Source of the DNA: Rhodopirellula sp.
Lineage (GTDB): Bacteria; Planctomycetota; Planctomycetia; Pirellulales; Pirellulaceae
Direction of reading: 5' to 3'
NCBI GenBank assembly: GCA_002690925.1
Contig: NZGD01000291.1
Span: 1 to 51,040 of the forward strand
Length of the DNA stretch: 51,040 nt
Positions 8,115 through 17,282 of this stretch are shown piece after piece. The position numbers and the translations under genes were made by a program. Below the pieces are notes generated by a model. The model was not told the origin of the DNA. It saw only the letters and a program-made list of their open reading frames with translations, and ran no database searches. Each line of letters opens with the position of its first letter. The first letter of the stretch is position 1.

Positions 8115-11100
8115 TCAAGCAGCCTCGTCGTAGTACCCCGGCTCATCTAGCCCGTCACCATCGAAATCACCCACTACAGGCTGACTGTCCTGGGAGGGTC
8201 GGGGCACCACGATCTGTTTGTCGTTTCCAGTGATGCGTTGATCACCGTCGGTATCGATGATCCAGACATCGCCGCGAACAACTCCGATTTCATCAATCTC
8301 ATCACCATTGAAATCACCCACAATGGGTTGGTCACCGGGTTGCCCATAATTGATCTTCTGATCACGGTCGGTCCAACGACCATCACCATCAGAATCCAGT
8401 AACCACTTCCCACCGCGGAACACGGCAATCTGGTCAATGCCATCGCCGTTCCAGTCGCCCACAATCGGCGTGTCCACCTGTTCTCCGTATTTGAATACGT
8501 GATCAACCACGTCTGCTCGCAACTTTCCACTGTCACCGCGCTGCAAAAACCTTCGGGGGTCTGTTTCAGCCACTGTCGGGTTGACATCATAGTCATCAGC
8601 TCGCATTGCCTGACGACGTCTTTTGTTGGCGGGATCGCTCAATCCAAGATCACGTTTGATCCTTTGTGGATCACGTTGCCATTGCCGACCAAAAATCCCA
8701 ACATCATCCTTGCCGTCCCCATCCCAGTCGCCGACCACAGGACGATCCAATGCAGTCCCCAGTTCGATCCAAAGATCGCCTGGATCCCAAAAACCATTTC
8801 CATTGAGATCAACAAACCATTGACCAGCAACATAAATAACCGGCTCATCAGATCCATCACCGTCAAAGTCGCCAGCTAATGCGATGGCGTCTTCATCCCC
8901 CAAATCAAATTCGGATGGGTGTACCGTCTCTGAATCCTGTCTGCCATCAACCCCTTGAATGGTCCAGCGACCACTGGCGTGAACACCTCCTATCCACGCC
9001 TGACTACGACTTTTGGAGCTCGCACCGCGGAAGATCCCGTCCTCAACTTTTTCACCCCTCGGAAAACCGCCATTGATCACACTCAGATGCCATGAGACAG
9101 CCCATTCGTCATACATCCGATTCGCTGTACTGGCCGTAACCGGATCCACAAAGGTTGCAATTCGAATCGTGGAATCAAATGTTTCGATGGGCACAATGAC
9201 TTGCGGCGTCTGGACAACCAACTCTCGTGGTTGCTGGGGTACCTCAGATTTCACAACTCGCAACTCGCTGAAATTATTATGCTCGCTGTCCCCACCAGCG
9301 ATCGTGACATTCAGAATCGCATCAGTGCCGGGTTCGGAACCGGGAGTGTTTGACAACATCGCTAACACAGTCTGGAGTTCAGTATCCTGCCGATCCGCAA
9401 CGTTGATTGGCTGCCCACCCATACTTCCCGCAGTATCGATTCCATCAACGAAACCAAGCGGCTGTCGCTGATAAACATGGTAAGTTCCTGGCCGCAAACC
9501 GGTGAATTCATAAAACCCGGTGACATCCGTCGAGGCGAGAAATGCATCAGCAGGATAGTTCGGCAAAAAATCGGAAGCAGGAACCGGCATACCCAGAGCA
9601 TCACGTAATTCAAGCGACACCCCTTCCAAGCGAACATCATCACTCGTTAGTAAGCCATCACTGTATTTTCGCAGAGACTCGGGAAGCAGTGCTGCTGCAA
9701 GGCGAAGCGTCTCACCATCCTGAAACACATAGCCACTGAGAGATACCGGTGGCACTTCTGGAAAGTTGTATTCCGTCGCATCAGAGCCTACTGCCAAAGT
9801 CAAATCGGTCAGCATGTTCTCGACGGAATCAGAACCACCATGGTCACCAACCACTTGGCCACCATGAAATAATCCATTGGGCTGCGTTTGACGGATGGTA
9901 TAAATACCCGGCATCAATCCCTCGAAGCGATAGTTACCCTGTGCATCCGTGTACGTTGTCTCAAACACTGTTTGTGGTGCACTGGGTTCGGCCACGCCCA
10001 GCAACTCGATCAACACGCCTGGCACTGGCACCTCACCAGCATCATATTGCTGATTTGCATCCGATTCCTGCCACACCGTGCCCTGCACCGAAGCAGGCAT
10101 CAACTCGCAAAAATCATAATTTTCCAGAGTCTCTCCCCAACCGATAGGTACGTCGGTAATCATGTCGTCGCTGCGATCGTTCCCACCAGCACTGCCAGCG
10201 GTTTGATGCCCTTGCAACCAGCCTTCAGGCTGGATTTCATGAACCGAGTAGATCCCAGCTGCCAGGCCTGAAAACTGATAGAAACCAACGGCATCCGTCA
10301 AAGTGCTTGAAATGACCGTTCCCGACTCATCTCGCAATTCGATCGCGACACCAATGATTCCGGGGTCCCCTTCATCGAAATGGCAATCGTTATCAAAGTC
10401 TGCAAACACATATCCAGTGAGTTCCGCACCCAACTGTTCGCAAAAATCATAGCCAGTGGCATCTTGGCCTGAAGCCAATAACACTTGGCCAATCCGACTT
10501 GCATCCAATACCTTGCCACCGAGGTTGCCAACGGAAGCCCCCCCTTCGAGATACCCATCTGGCTGTTCTTGGACAACCGTGTATTCACCTGGTGCGATAT
10601 CCACGAAGGCGTAACGTCCCTCAAGATCTGTTATTACCTGCTGTACCTCAGCCCCAAGGTAATCAAAAAGTCGAACCACCACCCCCGACAACGTGGGTTC
10701 GTCTGCGTCGAAAAGACAATCACCATCCTGATCTAAGTGCACACGTCCAGCCAACGACGCGGGTAAACCCTCACCAAAGTTGTACTCCACTGCAGACTGC
10801 CCCTGCTTCACATGGACGCCCGACAGCTCATCGTTCCCCTGTTTACTGCCAGTCAACTCCCCCTGAACAGTCCCGACGCTATCAATGCCATCGACATATC
10901 CGAATGGTTGCTCAGCAACGATTGAATAGACCCCCGGAGCGATTCTCTCAAATTCATAGTGACCCTCGCTGTCCGTTTCAACAGTTGCGACTGTCGCACC
11001 GTTCTGATCAATCAACTGCACACCAACACTGCTGATTGGTATCTCGTCAGCATCACGAACACCATCACCTGATTCATCATGATAAACGTAGCCACTGATC

Positions 11101-12956
11101 GAAGCAGGCAAGGCTTCGCAGAAATCATATCCAACGCCCACACCACCCGTGCTCATAGTGACGTCATGAATCAGAGTGCCACCGACACTGAGTCCCACTG
11201 GAACACCATCAATCATTCCAACATGGGAAGTTCCATCAATCACTCCCTGCGGGGTGAATTGCACTAACCGATAGTTTCCGGTTGGCAAACCGTGGAACGC
11301 GTAACTGCCATCAGCATTCGTACTGGTTTGGGCAACGAGAACGCCCCGACTGTCTTGCAGGGCAACTTCGACGCCAACCAGAGGCGTTGATTCAACGCGT
11401 GCGTGCTGTTCATGGCAGTCATGATTCGGGCTTGCCAGATAGACAATTCCAGAGATGGAACCTGCAGATATTTCCGCAAAGTTGTATTCAAAACCAGCAT
11501 CACCGCCTGCAAGAAAAATCGAATGGATCAGATCACCAGGATTCTGTGCAGCACCAATCGTTGCACCATTAATCTGACCTGCTTTGTCTGTTCCATCGAA
11601 CAAATCATCAGGCTGCAGCAGTTCAACGACTTCATATTGTCCGGGCGACAAATCCGAGAACGAATACGAGCCATCGTGGCCCGTCGTCATCACTAAGGTC
11701 GACTGAGGTACAAGCGTACTGATTGGTACCAACTGAACATCCACATCAGGAATGCCTTCCTCCCCCGGATCACGTACTCCATCGTTATCTGAATCGAGGT
11801 AAACGAAACCTGCCAAAGCTGCGGGCTGGGCTTCTGCAAAGTCATAATTCAGTGCCACAGAGTCTCCCAACGGAACCTCCAGACCTGAGAGCATATCAGC
11901 CGAATCAGCCTGCCCCACGGCAACGCCATTCATCGTTCCGGGGACCGCAGCAACGCTCATCAAATTCTCTGGTTGTGCTTCAACCAGACGATACTTTCCA
12001 GGCGGAATGCCAAGGGAGCGTGGAAAATGATACTTACCGTTGACGTCAGTTGTCGCACGGTACCCCGTGTCAACGTACTCACCCATTTCTGTCTGTCGAA
12101 ACAAGGTGATCTCAACACCGTCCAACATTGTCTCTCCGGATGCACGCCTGGCGTCCAGATCATTATCTAACCAAACATGCCCCGAAATCTCAATCGGCTT
12201 GGGGGTTTGAGTAAGACTCAGAATCGCAGCGGCTGAACGGTCAGGTCGGCTGTCGACATGATCACCCTGGTCTGGTGGCAAATCTAACCCGTGTGCAGAG
12301 ATGGGGTCACCGTAACCATTCACAAAGATTGCATCAGCCTGACTGGTCTCGTAGTGTGGTGCTTCCAGCGTCACAGCCAAAATCGAATCCTGAAATTCCT
12401 GCCCTGAAGTGATCACATCAAGCCTGTCATTAAACACAGCAAGGTCAGCCGCATTGCGAAGCACTTCATCGACATCAACCGAGAATTCTAATCGATCGCC
12501 TGCTCGAAAATCTGACAACCTGAGAACAAGTTCCTGACCACCATCTTCAATAGAAGCCATCGCTTTGACTTGCTGTCCGTCCCGAGTCACGACGTTCACG
12601 ATCTGAAAGTCATGTGCACCACTCTTTCCACGACCACCGATAACGGTGTCATAGATCGAATCACCGACACTCAAGCCATCGCCATCTTTGTCCGTTCGAA
12701 TACGAACCTCTGTCAGCTTTGTGTTGGCAACACCACCGTTGAACGAAAGTATGAAACGATCACCCTTGGAGTCACTGCCAACATCCTGATCCGTCTCGAG
12801 ATAATCCGTTTCAAGATAAACGACGCCCACATGAAGTGGGTCAGCCGCCAGCAACCTGCGAGACTCGAGATGCTCAGGTCCACGGGTTCGGCGTTTCAAT
12901 ACTTCCGTACTGGTGGCGCGACTACGATACCGATTTCGTTTTGCCTTCCAAATCAC
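8115..12956 (-). CDS. Giant secreted protein: LEPR-XLL-type N-terminus, eight SdrD_B-like repeats, FG-GAP tail
   Basis: 1,613 residues. A basic N-terminus leads into LESRRLLAAD (about 30-39), the LEPR-XLL-type motif found at the start of large planctomycete surface proteins. A unique region is followed from about residue 257 by eight SdrD_B/Cna_B-like beta domains of about 120 residues. Each opens like LAGFVYLDSDNDGVRDPGEE, contains a YxFxxLxPGxY core and closes with a YNF-type motif. From about residue 1360 come five FG-GAP/VCBS-like calcium-loop repeats (GDFDGDGSDEP, GDWNGDGID). It is probably exported and calcium-binding, for adhesion or matrix; no enzyme domain is visible. It lies 67 bp downstream of the WD40 gene, probably cotranscribed. 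No sortase motif is seen. Confidence 0.88.
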   Translation of the reverse strand: MIWKAKRNRYRSRATSTEVLKRRTRGPEHLESRRLLAADPLHVGVVYLETDYLETDQDVGSDSKGDRFILSFNGGVANTKLTEVRIRTDKDGDGLSVGDSIYDTVIGGRGKSGAHDFQIVNVVTRDGQQVKAMASIEDGGQELVLRLSDFRAGDRLEFSVDVDEVLRNAADLAVFNDRLDVITSGQEFQDSILAVTLEAPHYETSQADAIFVNGYGDPISAHGLDLPPDQGDHVDSRPDRSAAAILSLTQTPKPIEISGHVWLDNDLDARRASGETMLDGVEITLFRQTEMGEYVDTGYRATTDVNGKYHFPRSLGIPPGKYRLVEAQPENLMSVAAVPGTMNGVAVGQADSADMLSGLEVPLGDSVALNYDFAEAQPAALAGFVYLDSDNDGVRDPGEEGIPDVDVQLVPISTLVPQSTLVMTTGHDGSYSFSDLSPGQYEVVELLQPDDLFDGTDKAGQINGATIGAAQNPGDLIHSIFLAGGDAGFEYNFAEISAGSISGIVYLASPNHDCHEQHARVESTPLVGVEVALQDSRGVLVAQTSTNADGSYAFHGLPTGNYRLVQFTPQGVIDGTSHVGMIDGVPVGLSVGGTLIHDVTMSTGGVGVGYDFCEALPASISGYVYHDESGDGVRDADEIPISSVGVQLIDQNGATVATVETDSEGHYEFERIAPGVYSIVAEQPFGYVDGIDSVGTVQGELTGSKQGNDELSGVHVKQGQSAVEYNFGEGLPASLAGRVHLDQDGDCLFDADEPTLSGVVVRLFDYLGAEVQQVITDLEGRYAFVDIAPGEYTVVQEQPDGYLEGGASVGNLGGKVLDASRIGQVLLASGQDATGYDFCEQLGAELTGYVFADFDNDCHFDEGDPGIIGVAIELRDESGTVISSTLTDAVGFYQFSGLAAGIYSVHEIQPEGWLQGHQTAGSAGGNDRSDDMITDVPIGWGETLENYDFCELMPASVQGTVWQESDANQQYDAGEVPVPGVLIELLGVAEPSAPQTVFETTYTDAQGNYRFEGLMPGIYTIRQTQPNGLFHGGQVVGDHGGSDSVENMLTDLTLAVGSDATEYNFPEVPPVSLSGYVFQDGETLRLAAALLPESLRKYSDGLLTSDDVRLEGVSLELRDALGMPVPASDFLPNYPADAFLASTDVTGFYEFTGLRPGTYHVYQRQPLGFVDGIDTAGSMGGQPINVADRQDTELQTVLAMLSNTPGSEPGTDAILNVTIAGGDSEHNNFSELRVVKSEVPQQPRELVVQTPQVIVPIETFDSTIRIATFVDPVTASTANRMYDEWAVSWHLSVINGGFPRGEKVEDGIFRGASSKSRSQAWIGGVHASGRWTIQGVDGRQDSETVHPSEFDLGDEDAIALAGDFDGDGSDEPVIYVAGQWFVDLNGNGFWDPGDLWIELGTALDRPVVGDWDGDGKDDVGIFGRQWQRDPQRIKRDLGLSDPANKRRRQAMRADDYDVNPTVAETDPRRFLQRGDSGKLRADVVDHVFKYGEQVDTPIVGDWNGDGIDQIAVFRGGKWLLDSDGDGRWTDRDQKINYGQPGDQPIVGDFNGDEIDEIGVVRGDVWIIDTDGDQRITGNDKQIVVPRPSQDSQPVVGDFDGDGLDEPGYYDEAA

Positions 12957-13023
12957 GCTGGCACCTCCATGTGCCTAATGGTTTTGGCAGTCTTATCTTC
13001 TACCCCGCCACTGGTAGTAGCTA

Positions 13024-14100
13024 TCAATCAACCCTTGGTCCGGTGCCCGCTGCCCCCGCGCCTGCAATTCTCTGCCGTCCCGCAACAATGTCAGCGATGG
13101 ACCAACGGCGCAACGTCGCATCGTAGCTTCCAGAGAACAACAGGCCGCTCTGCGCATCCAGAGCAACCACACTACCGGTGTGCCCTTCGAGCCGTCGTAC
13201 GACCTGCCCCTTTTCCCAATCAATGATTCGAATGACGTTGTCAGATCCGGCAACAGCCACCAATTCCGAATTCAAAATTGTCACTGCAAATAACTTACCC
13301 GTCATTGCTCGAAATCGACGTGTCGGCTGCACTCCGGACGTATCAAACACAGAAACGAATCCGTCTTCTGCGACACAGATTGCAATATTCCCAGAAGGCA
13401 GGAATGCAATGTCACGAATCCGAGCTGCATGCAGTCGATGCTCTTCACACTCTCCCGTCTCGCTATCAAATAGATGCAATGTCCCGCAGCGACCGGCAAC
13501 GGCCAAAACAGCTGCATCATCGCGATACCGAACCGCCCTTAAATCCTGGCACGCGCACTTCAACGAGACACGCTGGTTTTCACCATTACCAAGCAGAAAC
13601 ACCGCGCTCTCAAAACCCACAGCTGCGAGGCCGCTGCTATCGGGTGCAAAGGTTACTTCGGCTAACGCAGGTGAACCGGCAACTTCGCGGATGAATCGAA
13701 AAGATTCGTCCCGGTTCCAAAGTATCAACCGCCCATCGTTGCCCGCTGAAACTAACTGCTTTCCGGTGGGGTCAAAATCGAGTGTGCGAACAATGTCATC
13801 ATGCTCAACCAACGTCCGAACAACCTTCAAATCTCTGGTGCGCAAGATCCGAATTTTGCAGTCATCGCCGGCGGCGGCAAGATAGTCACCTCGTGGATCT
13901 GCAGCGATTGCGGTGACCACACGTCGGATTCCGGCTTGCCCCAAAGGAATCGTTCGACAAGCTACTGGCTTACCAATCACCGGTCTCGATGCGATTTTCT
14001 CAACAGCCGGTTCATCCGCCGGGCATTTCAGCGATGATGCGGCGATCGCCAAAAGACTGGTTGAAACGAGACATTGTCGCCGTGAGAAGCTACTCGACAT
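13024..14100 (-). CDS. Exported WD40-repeat protein
   Basis: 358 residues. A SRRQCLVST twin-arginine-like motif precedes a hydrophobic stretch (LLAIAASSL) at residues 6-24, which suggests Tat or Sec export. The rest is WD40-type repeats: VVTAIAADPRGDYLAAAGDD, IVRTLDFDPTGKQLVSAG, IRDIAFLPSGNIAICVAEDG and VVALDAQSGLLFSGSYD, several ending in IRI/LILW/LRRW-like strands. That is enough for roughly one seven-bladed propeller. It probably serves as a protein-interaction scaffold outside the cytoplasm. It is the first gene of a minus-strand pair with the giant SdrD_B protein. The precise partner is unknown. Confidence 0.85.
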   Translation of the reverse strand: MSSSFSRRQCLVSTSLLAIAASSLKCPADEPAVEKIASRPVIGKPVACRTIPLGQAGIRRVVTAIAADPRGDYLAAAGDDCKIRILRTRDLKVVRTLVEHDDIVRTLDFDPTGKQLVSAGNDGRLILWNRDESFRFIREVAGSPALAEVTFAPDSSGLAAVGFESAVFLLGNGENQRVSLKCACQDLRAVRYRDDAAVLAVAGRCGTLHLFDSETGECEEHRLHAARIRDIAFLPSGNIAICVAEDGFVSVFDTSGVQPTRRFRAMTGKLFAVTILNSELVAVAGSDNVIRIIDWEKGQVVRRLEGHTGSVVALDAQSGLLFSGSYDATLRRWSIADIVAGRQRIAGAGAAGTGPRVD

Positions 14101-14431
14101 CCAATCACACTCCTGTTGAACAACCGCGATCTAATTAGAGGCAATCCCCCAAATTCGCGCACGCTACCCCGCGCCAAGGTAACCACGGCCTTCTTTTTGA
14201 ATCGGCAGGTACCGGATGACCGCATGACCCTAATAACCGGAAAACTTTGCTGCTCAAAGATGATCACGCCCCCCGACGCGTGACTTGCCCCCAGAATTCA
14301 ATCGGAAAGCAGTCCATTACCGCCTTGATTCCTCTTTTCATGGCAGCTAACTCATTGCTACTATCCGCTCAGGTCTTCGGTAGCATTTGCTAGCGACTTT
14401 GAGTTTCACGCACAGTAGGTAGGCGTCACGG
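14101..14431. other. Divergent intergenic region, promoters expected
   Basis: 331 bp between the start of the minus-strand WD40 gene and the start of the plus-strand LolA-like gene. It must hold promoters for both, but I could not identify boxes with confidence. No coding frame or repeat seen. Confidence 0.5.
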
Positions 14432-15337
14432 ATGATGCGACTCACTCTTGTCACTTTGGTGGTCCTTCTCGGTTCATTGACCGGGTCCGCTCAGCAAGAT
14501 CCAGCGGGGCAACAACCGTTCCCACCACTTTCTCCACAGGCCAAGTTGCAACTTCAGCAAGTGCTAGTGAAGTGGGAAAAGCAAAGCCAAGCAATGAAAA
14601 CGCTCGAATGCCGATTCATGCGATGGCACTACGATAATTTCGCAGCACCAGCGAATGTCCCTGCATCGAAAGCGGAGGGCATCATCAAATACGCCACGCC
14701 TGACAAAGGTTTATTCTGTGCTGAAGAACTGGTGTTTTTTGCAGGACGGGACCCTCAAAGCCAAAAGCCAACATATAAGGCGCAAAACAATCAATTTGGC
14801 GAATACTGGGTATGCAACGGGACCCAACTGATCGAATTCAATCGCAGTAAGCAGGAGTGCACGATCCAGGAACTTCCTGAAAACATGCGGGGGAAAAACA
14901 TTGTCAATGGTCCACTTCCCTTCGTCTTCAACTTGGACGCCAAACAGATTCAAGAAAGATACTGGGTGCGACAGGTCGCATCTCCTGATCCGAACATCAT
15001 TGTCGTAGAAGCTTGGCCCAAGCTCCAAGAACTGAGGGCACAATATAAGCTTGTGCAAATTGCGTTAGAGAAGGCAACTTATCAACCCCACGCGTTGTTG
15101 ATGTATGCCCCGAATTTTCATCCCAAGAATGCGCCCAAGTGGGACCACTACGAATTCAAGGACATCAAACGCAACGCTGTTGCTGCTGGATTCCAGCAAA
15201 AGTTCCTCGGCAACTTTATTCCGAGTGCACCGCCAAAGAGCTGGAAAATCCGCCGTGAACAACTTGCTCCACAACAAGCCCCTCAACAGCAACAGCAGTT
15301 GGAGCAGGCACAAAAGCCAACCAACATTCGAGGCTGA
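14432..15337 (+). CDS. Secreted planctomycete protein, probable TIGR03009/LolA-like fold
   Basis: 301 residues with a clear Sec signal peptide (TLVTLVVLLGSLTGSAQQ, cleavage about residue 21). The mature part matches what I remember of the planctomycete TIGR03009 family, whose layout resembles the LolA/outer-membrane lipoprotein-sorting fold: WEKQSQAMKTLECRFMRW, GIIKYATPDKGLF, YWVCNGTQLIEFNRSKQEC and GPLPFVFNLDA. The C-terminus is a low-complexity Gln-rich tail (QQAPQQQQQLEQAQ). A role in periplasmic lipid or lipoprotein handling is inference from the fold only. ATG codons at 14432 and 14435 are both possible starts. Confidence 0.7.
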   Translation: MMRLTLVTLVVLLGSLTGSAQQDPAGQQPFPPLSPQAKLQLQQVLVKWEKQSQAMKTLECRFMRWHYDNFAAPANVPASKAEGIIKYATPDKGLFCAEELVFFAGRDPQSQKPTYKAQNNQFGEYWVCNGTQLIEFNRSKQECTIQELPENMRGKNIVNGPLPFVFNLDAKQIQERYWVRQVASPDPNIIVVEAWPKLQELRAQYKLVQIALEKATYQPHALLMYAPNFHPKNAPKWDHYEFKDIKRNAVAAGFQQKFLGNFIPSAPPKSWKIRREQLAPQQAPQQQQQLEQAQKPTNIRG

Positions 15338-15834
15338 TCTATTAGGAGACGGCGTAGGCTCGATGACACTGCGCAGGCAACCATGGATGCCGCCCCAATT
15401 CAGGAATAATTGCGACGGATGCGAGAGGCCGACCCAACCGTGCCCCGGTCCGAAACCTTAATGCTAGATGATCCTTGATTATCAGTAGCACTTGCGGGAC
15501 GAGAAGAAGCAACGGATAGCGTCTAAGTCCCGATCGCTTTGTCAATCGGAGCGTCCATTTCGTGGGCGTTCCCTGTAATGCGGCTCGTCTTTCCTGACTG
15601 CCAATCTGGCCCGTGGACGGTATGGGAATCCCTCTCTACGTGCTGGACACTGGTCCAAGACGACATTGCTGGCAACCCTTTTGCAGCTGCGGCACGGCCC
15701 TGCGTGTCTCAAGTGATCAGAACAACAAAGCAACCTGTGGAAAAAACGGGCTCAATCGAGTAAAGTCCGTCATGGGTAGAGAGTGATCAATGGCACTCTC
15801 CCATTTCACAAAGAACGCCAAAAATTTACCTGCC
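15338..15834. other. Intergenic region before the FmdB-like gene, no gene recognised
   Basis: 497 bp. Small open frames occur but none resembles a protein family or has a good start. A hairpin with 7-bp arms (gagagtg 15779-15785, cactctc 15794-15800) lies just before the next gene and could be a leader structure. No tRNA or other known RNA was recognised. Confidence 0.5.
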
Positions 15835-16152
15835 ATGCCGACCTACGACTACGAATGTGATGCCTGTGGCCACGCTTTGGAATTATTTCAAGGTATAAAT
15901 GACCCAATCAAAAAGAAGTGTCCTGAGTGCGGCAAGAACAAGCTTAAGCGACTCTTTGGCACAGGAGCAGCAATCGTTTTCAAAGGTAGTGGTTTTTATC
16001 AGACGGACTACCGCAGTGAAGGCTACAAGAAGGCAGCCGCTGCTGATTCCAAATCAAAATCTGACTCCAGCTCGGACAAGAAAGATAACGGAAGCTCCAA
16101 GAAAACAGAATCCAAAGGCAGCCCAGGCAAAAAAAAATCGGGCGATAAGTAG
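15835..16152 (+). CDS. FmdB-family zinc ribbon protein
   Basis: 105 residues. It opens with the family signature MPTYDYECDACGH and a second CPEC pair, giving one four-cysteine zinc ribbon in the first 35 residues. KLKRLFGTGAAIVFKGSGFY follows, typical of FmdB-like proteins. The second half is a Lys/Ser-rich disordered tail (SKSKSDSSSDKKDNGSSKK). I chose the ATG at 15835 because the family starts at MPTY; an in-frame ATG at 15790 would add 15 unrelated residues. The family is regulatory or of unknown role. It ends 2 bp before the isochorismatase-like gene, so the two are probably cotranscribed. Confidence 0.88.
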   Translation: MPTYDYECDACGHALELFQGINDPIKKKCPECGKNKLKRLFGTGAAIVFKGSGFYQTDYRSEGYKKAAAADSKSKSDSSSDKKDNGSSKKTESKGSPGKKKSGDK

Positions 16153-16154
16153 CA

Positions 16155-16718
16155 ATGCCGCATCTCCGTTCCCCACTGCGACTTGATGAGAAACGCAGCG
16201 CACTGATGGTCATCGACCTTCAGGAAAAGCTGGCACCTGTCATTCCAGAGGCGAGCGGAATTGAATTGGAGATCCTTCGGCTGACAGATGCGGCGGCGTT
16301 ATTGTCGATTCCCGCAGCAGCGACGGTACAATATCCACGTGGCCTCGGGGGATTGGTTCCAAGTTTGCAAAACGCTTTCCCCACTCCGGAGGAAAAGGTT
16401 GATTTCTCCGCCGCTGTCTGTCGCCAAGCATTAGATACATGGCTGCAGGAAGGACGGGACCAAATCGTAATCTGTGGTATCGAAACGCACATCTGCATCC
16501 TGCAAACGGTGCTCGATTTATTAGCCGAGGGATTACGACCATTTGTCGCTGTGCAAGCAGTGGGTTCGCGTAGCCGACAGGACCACGAGTTGGCCCTACA
16601 GCGGATGCGTGATTGTGGCGCCACTTTGATAGGAGTTGAATCCATCCTGTTCGAATGGCTGCAGACCGCTCGGCGGTCGGAGTTCAAAGCGATCAGTCAG
16701 CTGGTGAAATCGTCTTGA
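16155..16718 (+). CDS. Isochorismatase-family cysteine hydrolase (YcaC-like)
   Basis: 187 residues of the nicotinamidase/isochorismatase fold. The catalytic Asp lies in ALMVIDLQEKL (D21). The lysine is probably in TPEEKVDFSA. The nucleophilic Cys is in VICGIETHICILQTVLDL, with the usual cis-peptide-type GIETH. This matches the YcaC/hydrolase subgroup rather than true nicotinamidases, so the substrate is unknown. The start ATG at 16155 follows the FmdB-like stop by 2 bp, consistent with translational coupling. Length is normal for the family. Confidence 0.9.
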   Translation: MPHLRSPLRLDEKRSALMVIDLQEKLAPVIPEASGIELEILRLTDAAALLSIPAAATVQYPRGLGGLVPSLQNAFPTPEEKVDFSAAVCRQALDTWLQEGRDQIVICGIETHICILQTVLDLLAEGLRPFVAVQAVGSRSRQDHELALQRMRDCGATLIGVESILFEWLQTARRSEFKAISQLVKSS

Positions 16719-16875
16719 CCACGGTGCAAGCTTACATGCCTGGCAAGCAGAATCTGGCCGGAATCGGATTATAGATTCCCTGATTCGAAACATACAACTT
16801 GCACGCCCCTTTTTCACCGCTGCCCCAAAGACCAATCTCCAAACCCACCCAACGCTAGGTACGAAGCAGGACTCA

Positions 16876-17244
16876 ATGTCTAACTCACTTCATCTTCACG
16901 AACTCGGCAAGATGACGGTTTTTTACGTGCCGTCGCACAAGCTTGATGATCTTCGCTTTAATGAAAACAAGCAATCAGCGCGTTCTTCCATTCATGAATA
17001 CCTGATGCATCGTTACCAAGCCTACACTCAGACACCAACACCTGTGAAAGGTTTCTGGGTCAATCATGAGAACATCCCTGTCCACGATGTGATGGAACGG
17101 TTTGAAGTCTCGTTCCACGTTGAAGCTGAATTTGATTTGTTAATCGAGTTTCTGGTCGAACTATGCCAAAGGCTAGACGAGGACGCCATTTATGTGACGC
17201 GTGGCGATCGCAGTTTTCTGGTAACACGAACACAGCGGAATTAA
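16876..17244 (+). CDS. Conserved-looking small protein of unknown function
   Basis: 122 residues, soluble, no signal peptide or membrane segment. I do not recognise the family. Composition and codon use look genuine: alternating helices and strands, MTVFYVPSHKLDDL near the start, FEVSFHVEAEFDLLIEFLVE in the middle and IYVTRGDRSFLVTR at the end, suggesting a small alpha/beta domain. It starts at the ATG at 16876, about 157 bp after the isochorismatase-like gene, and is convergent with the MMPL transporter. Its real-gene status is fairly sure; its function is open. Confidence 0.65.
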   Translation: MSNSLHLHELGKMTVFYVPSHKLDDLRFNENKQSARSSIHEYLMHRYQAYTQTPTPVKGFWVNHENIPVHDVMERFEVSFHVEAEFDLLIEFLVELCQRLDEDAIYVTRGDRSFLVTRTQRN

Positions 17245-17282
17245 ACTGCGGACAAGCGGGATCATCAAGTGCGATCCATAAG

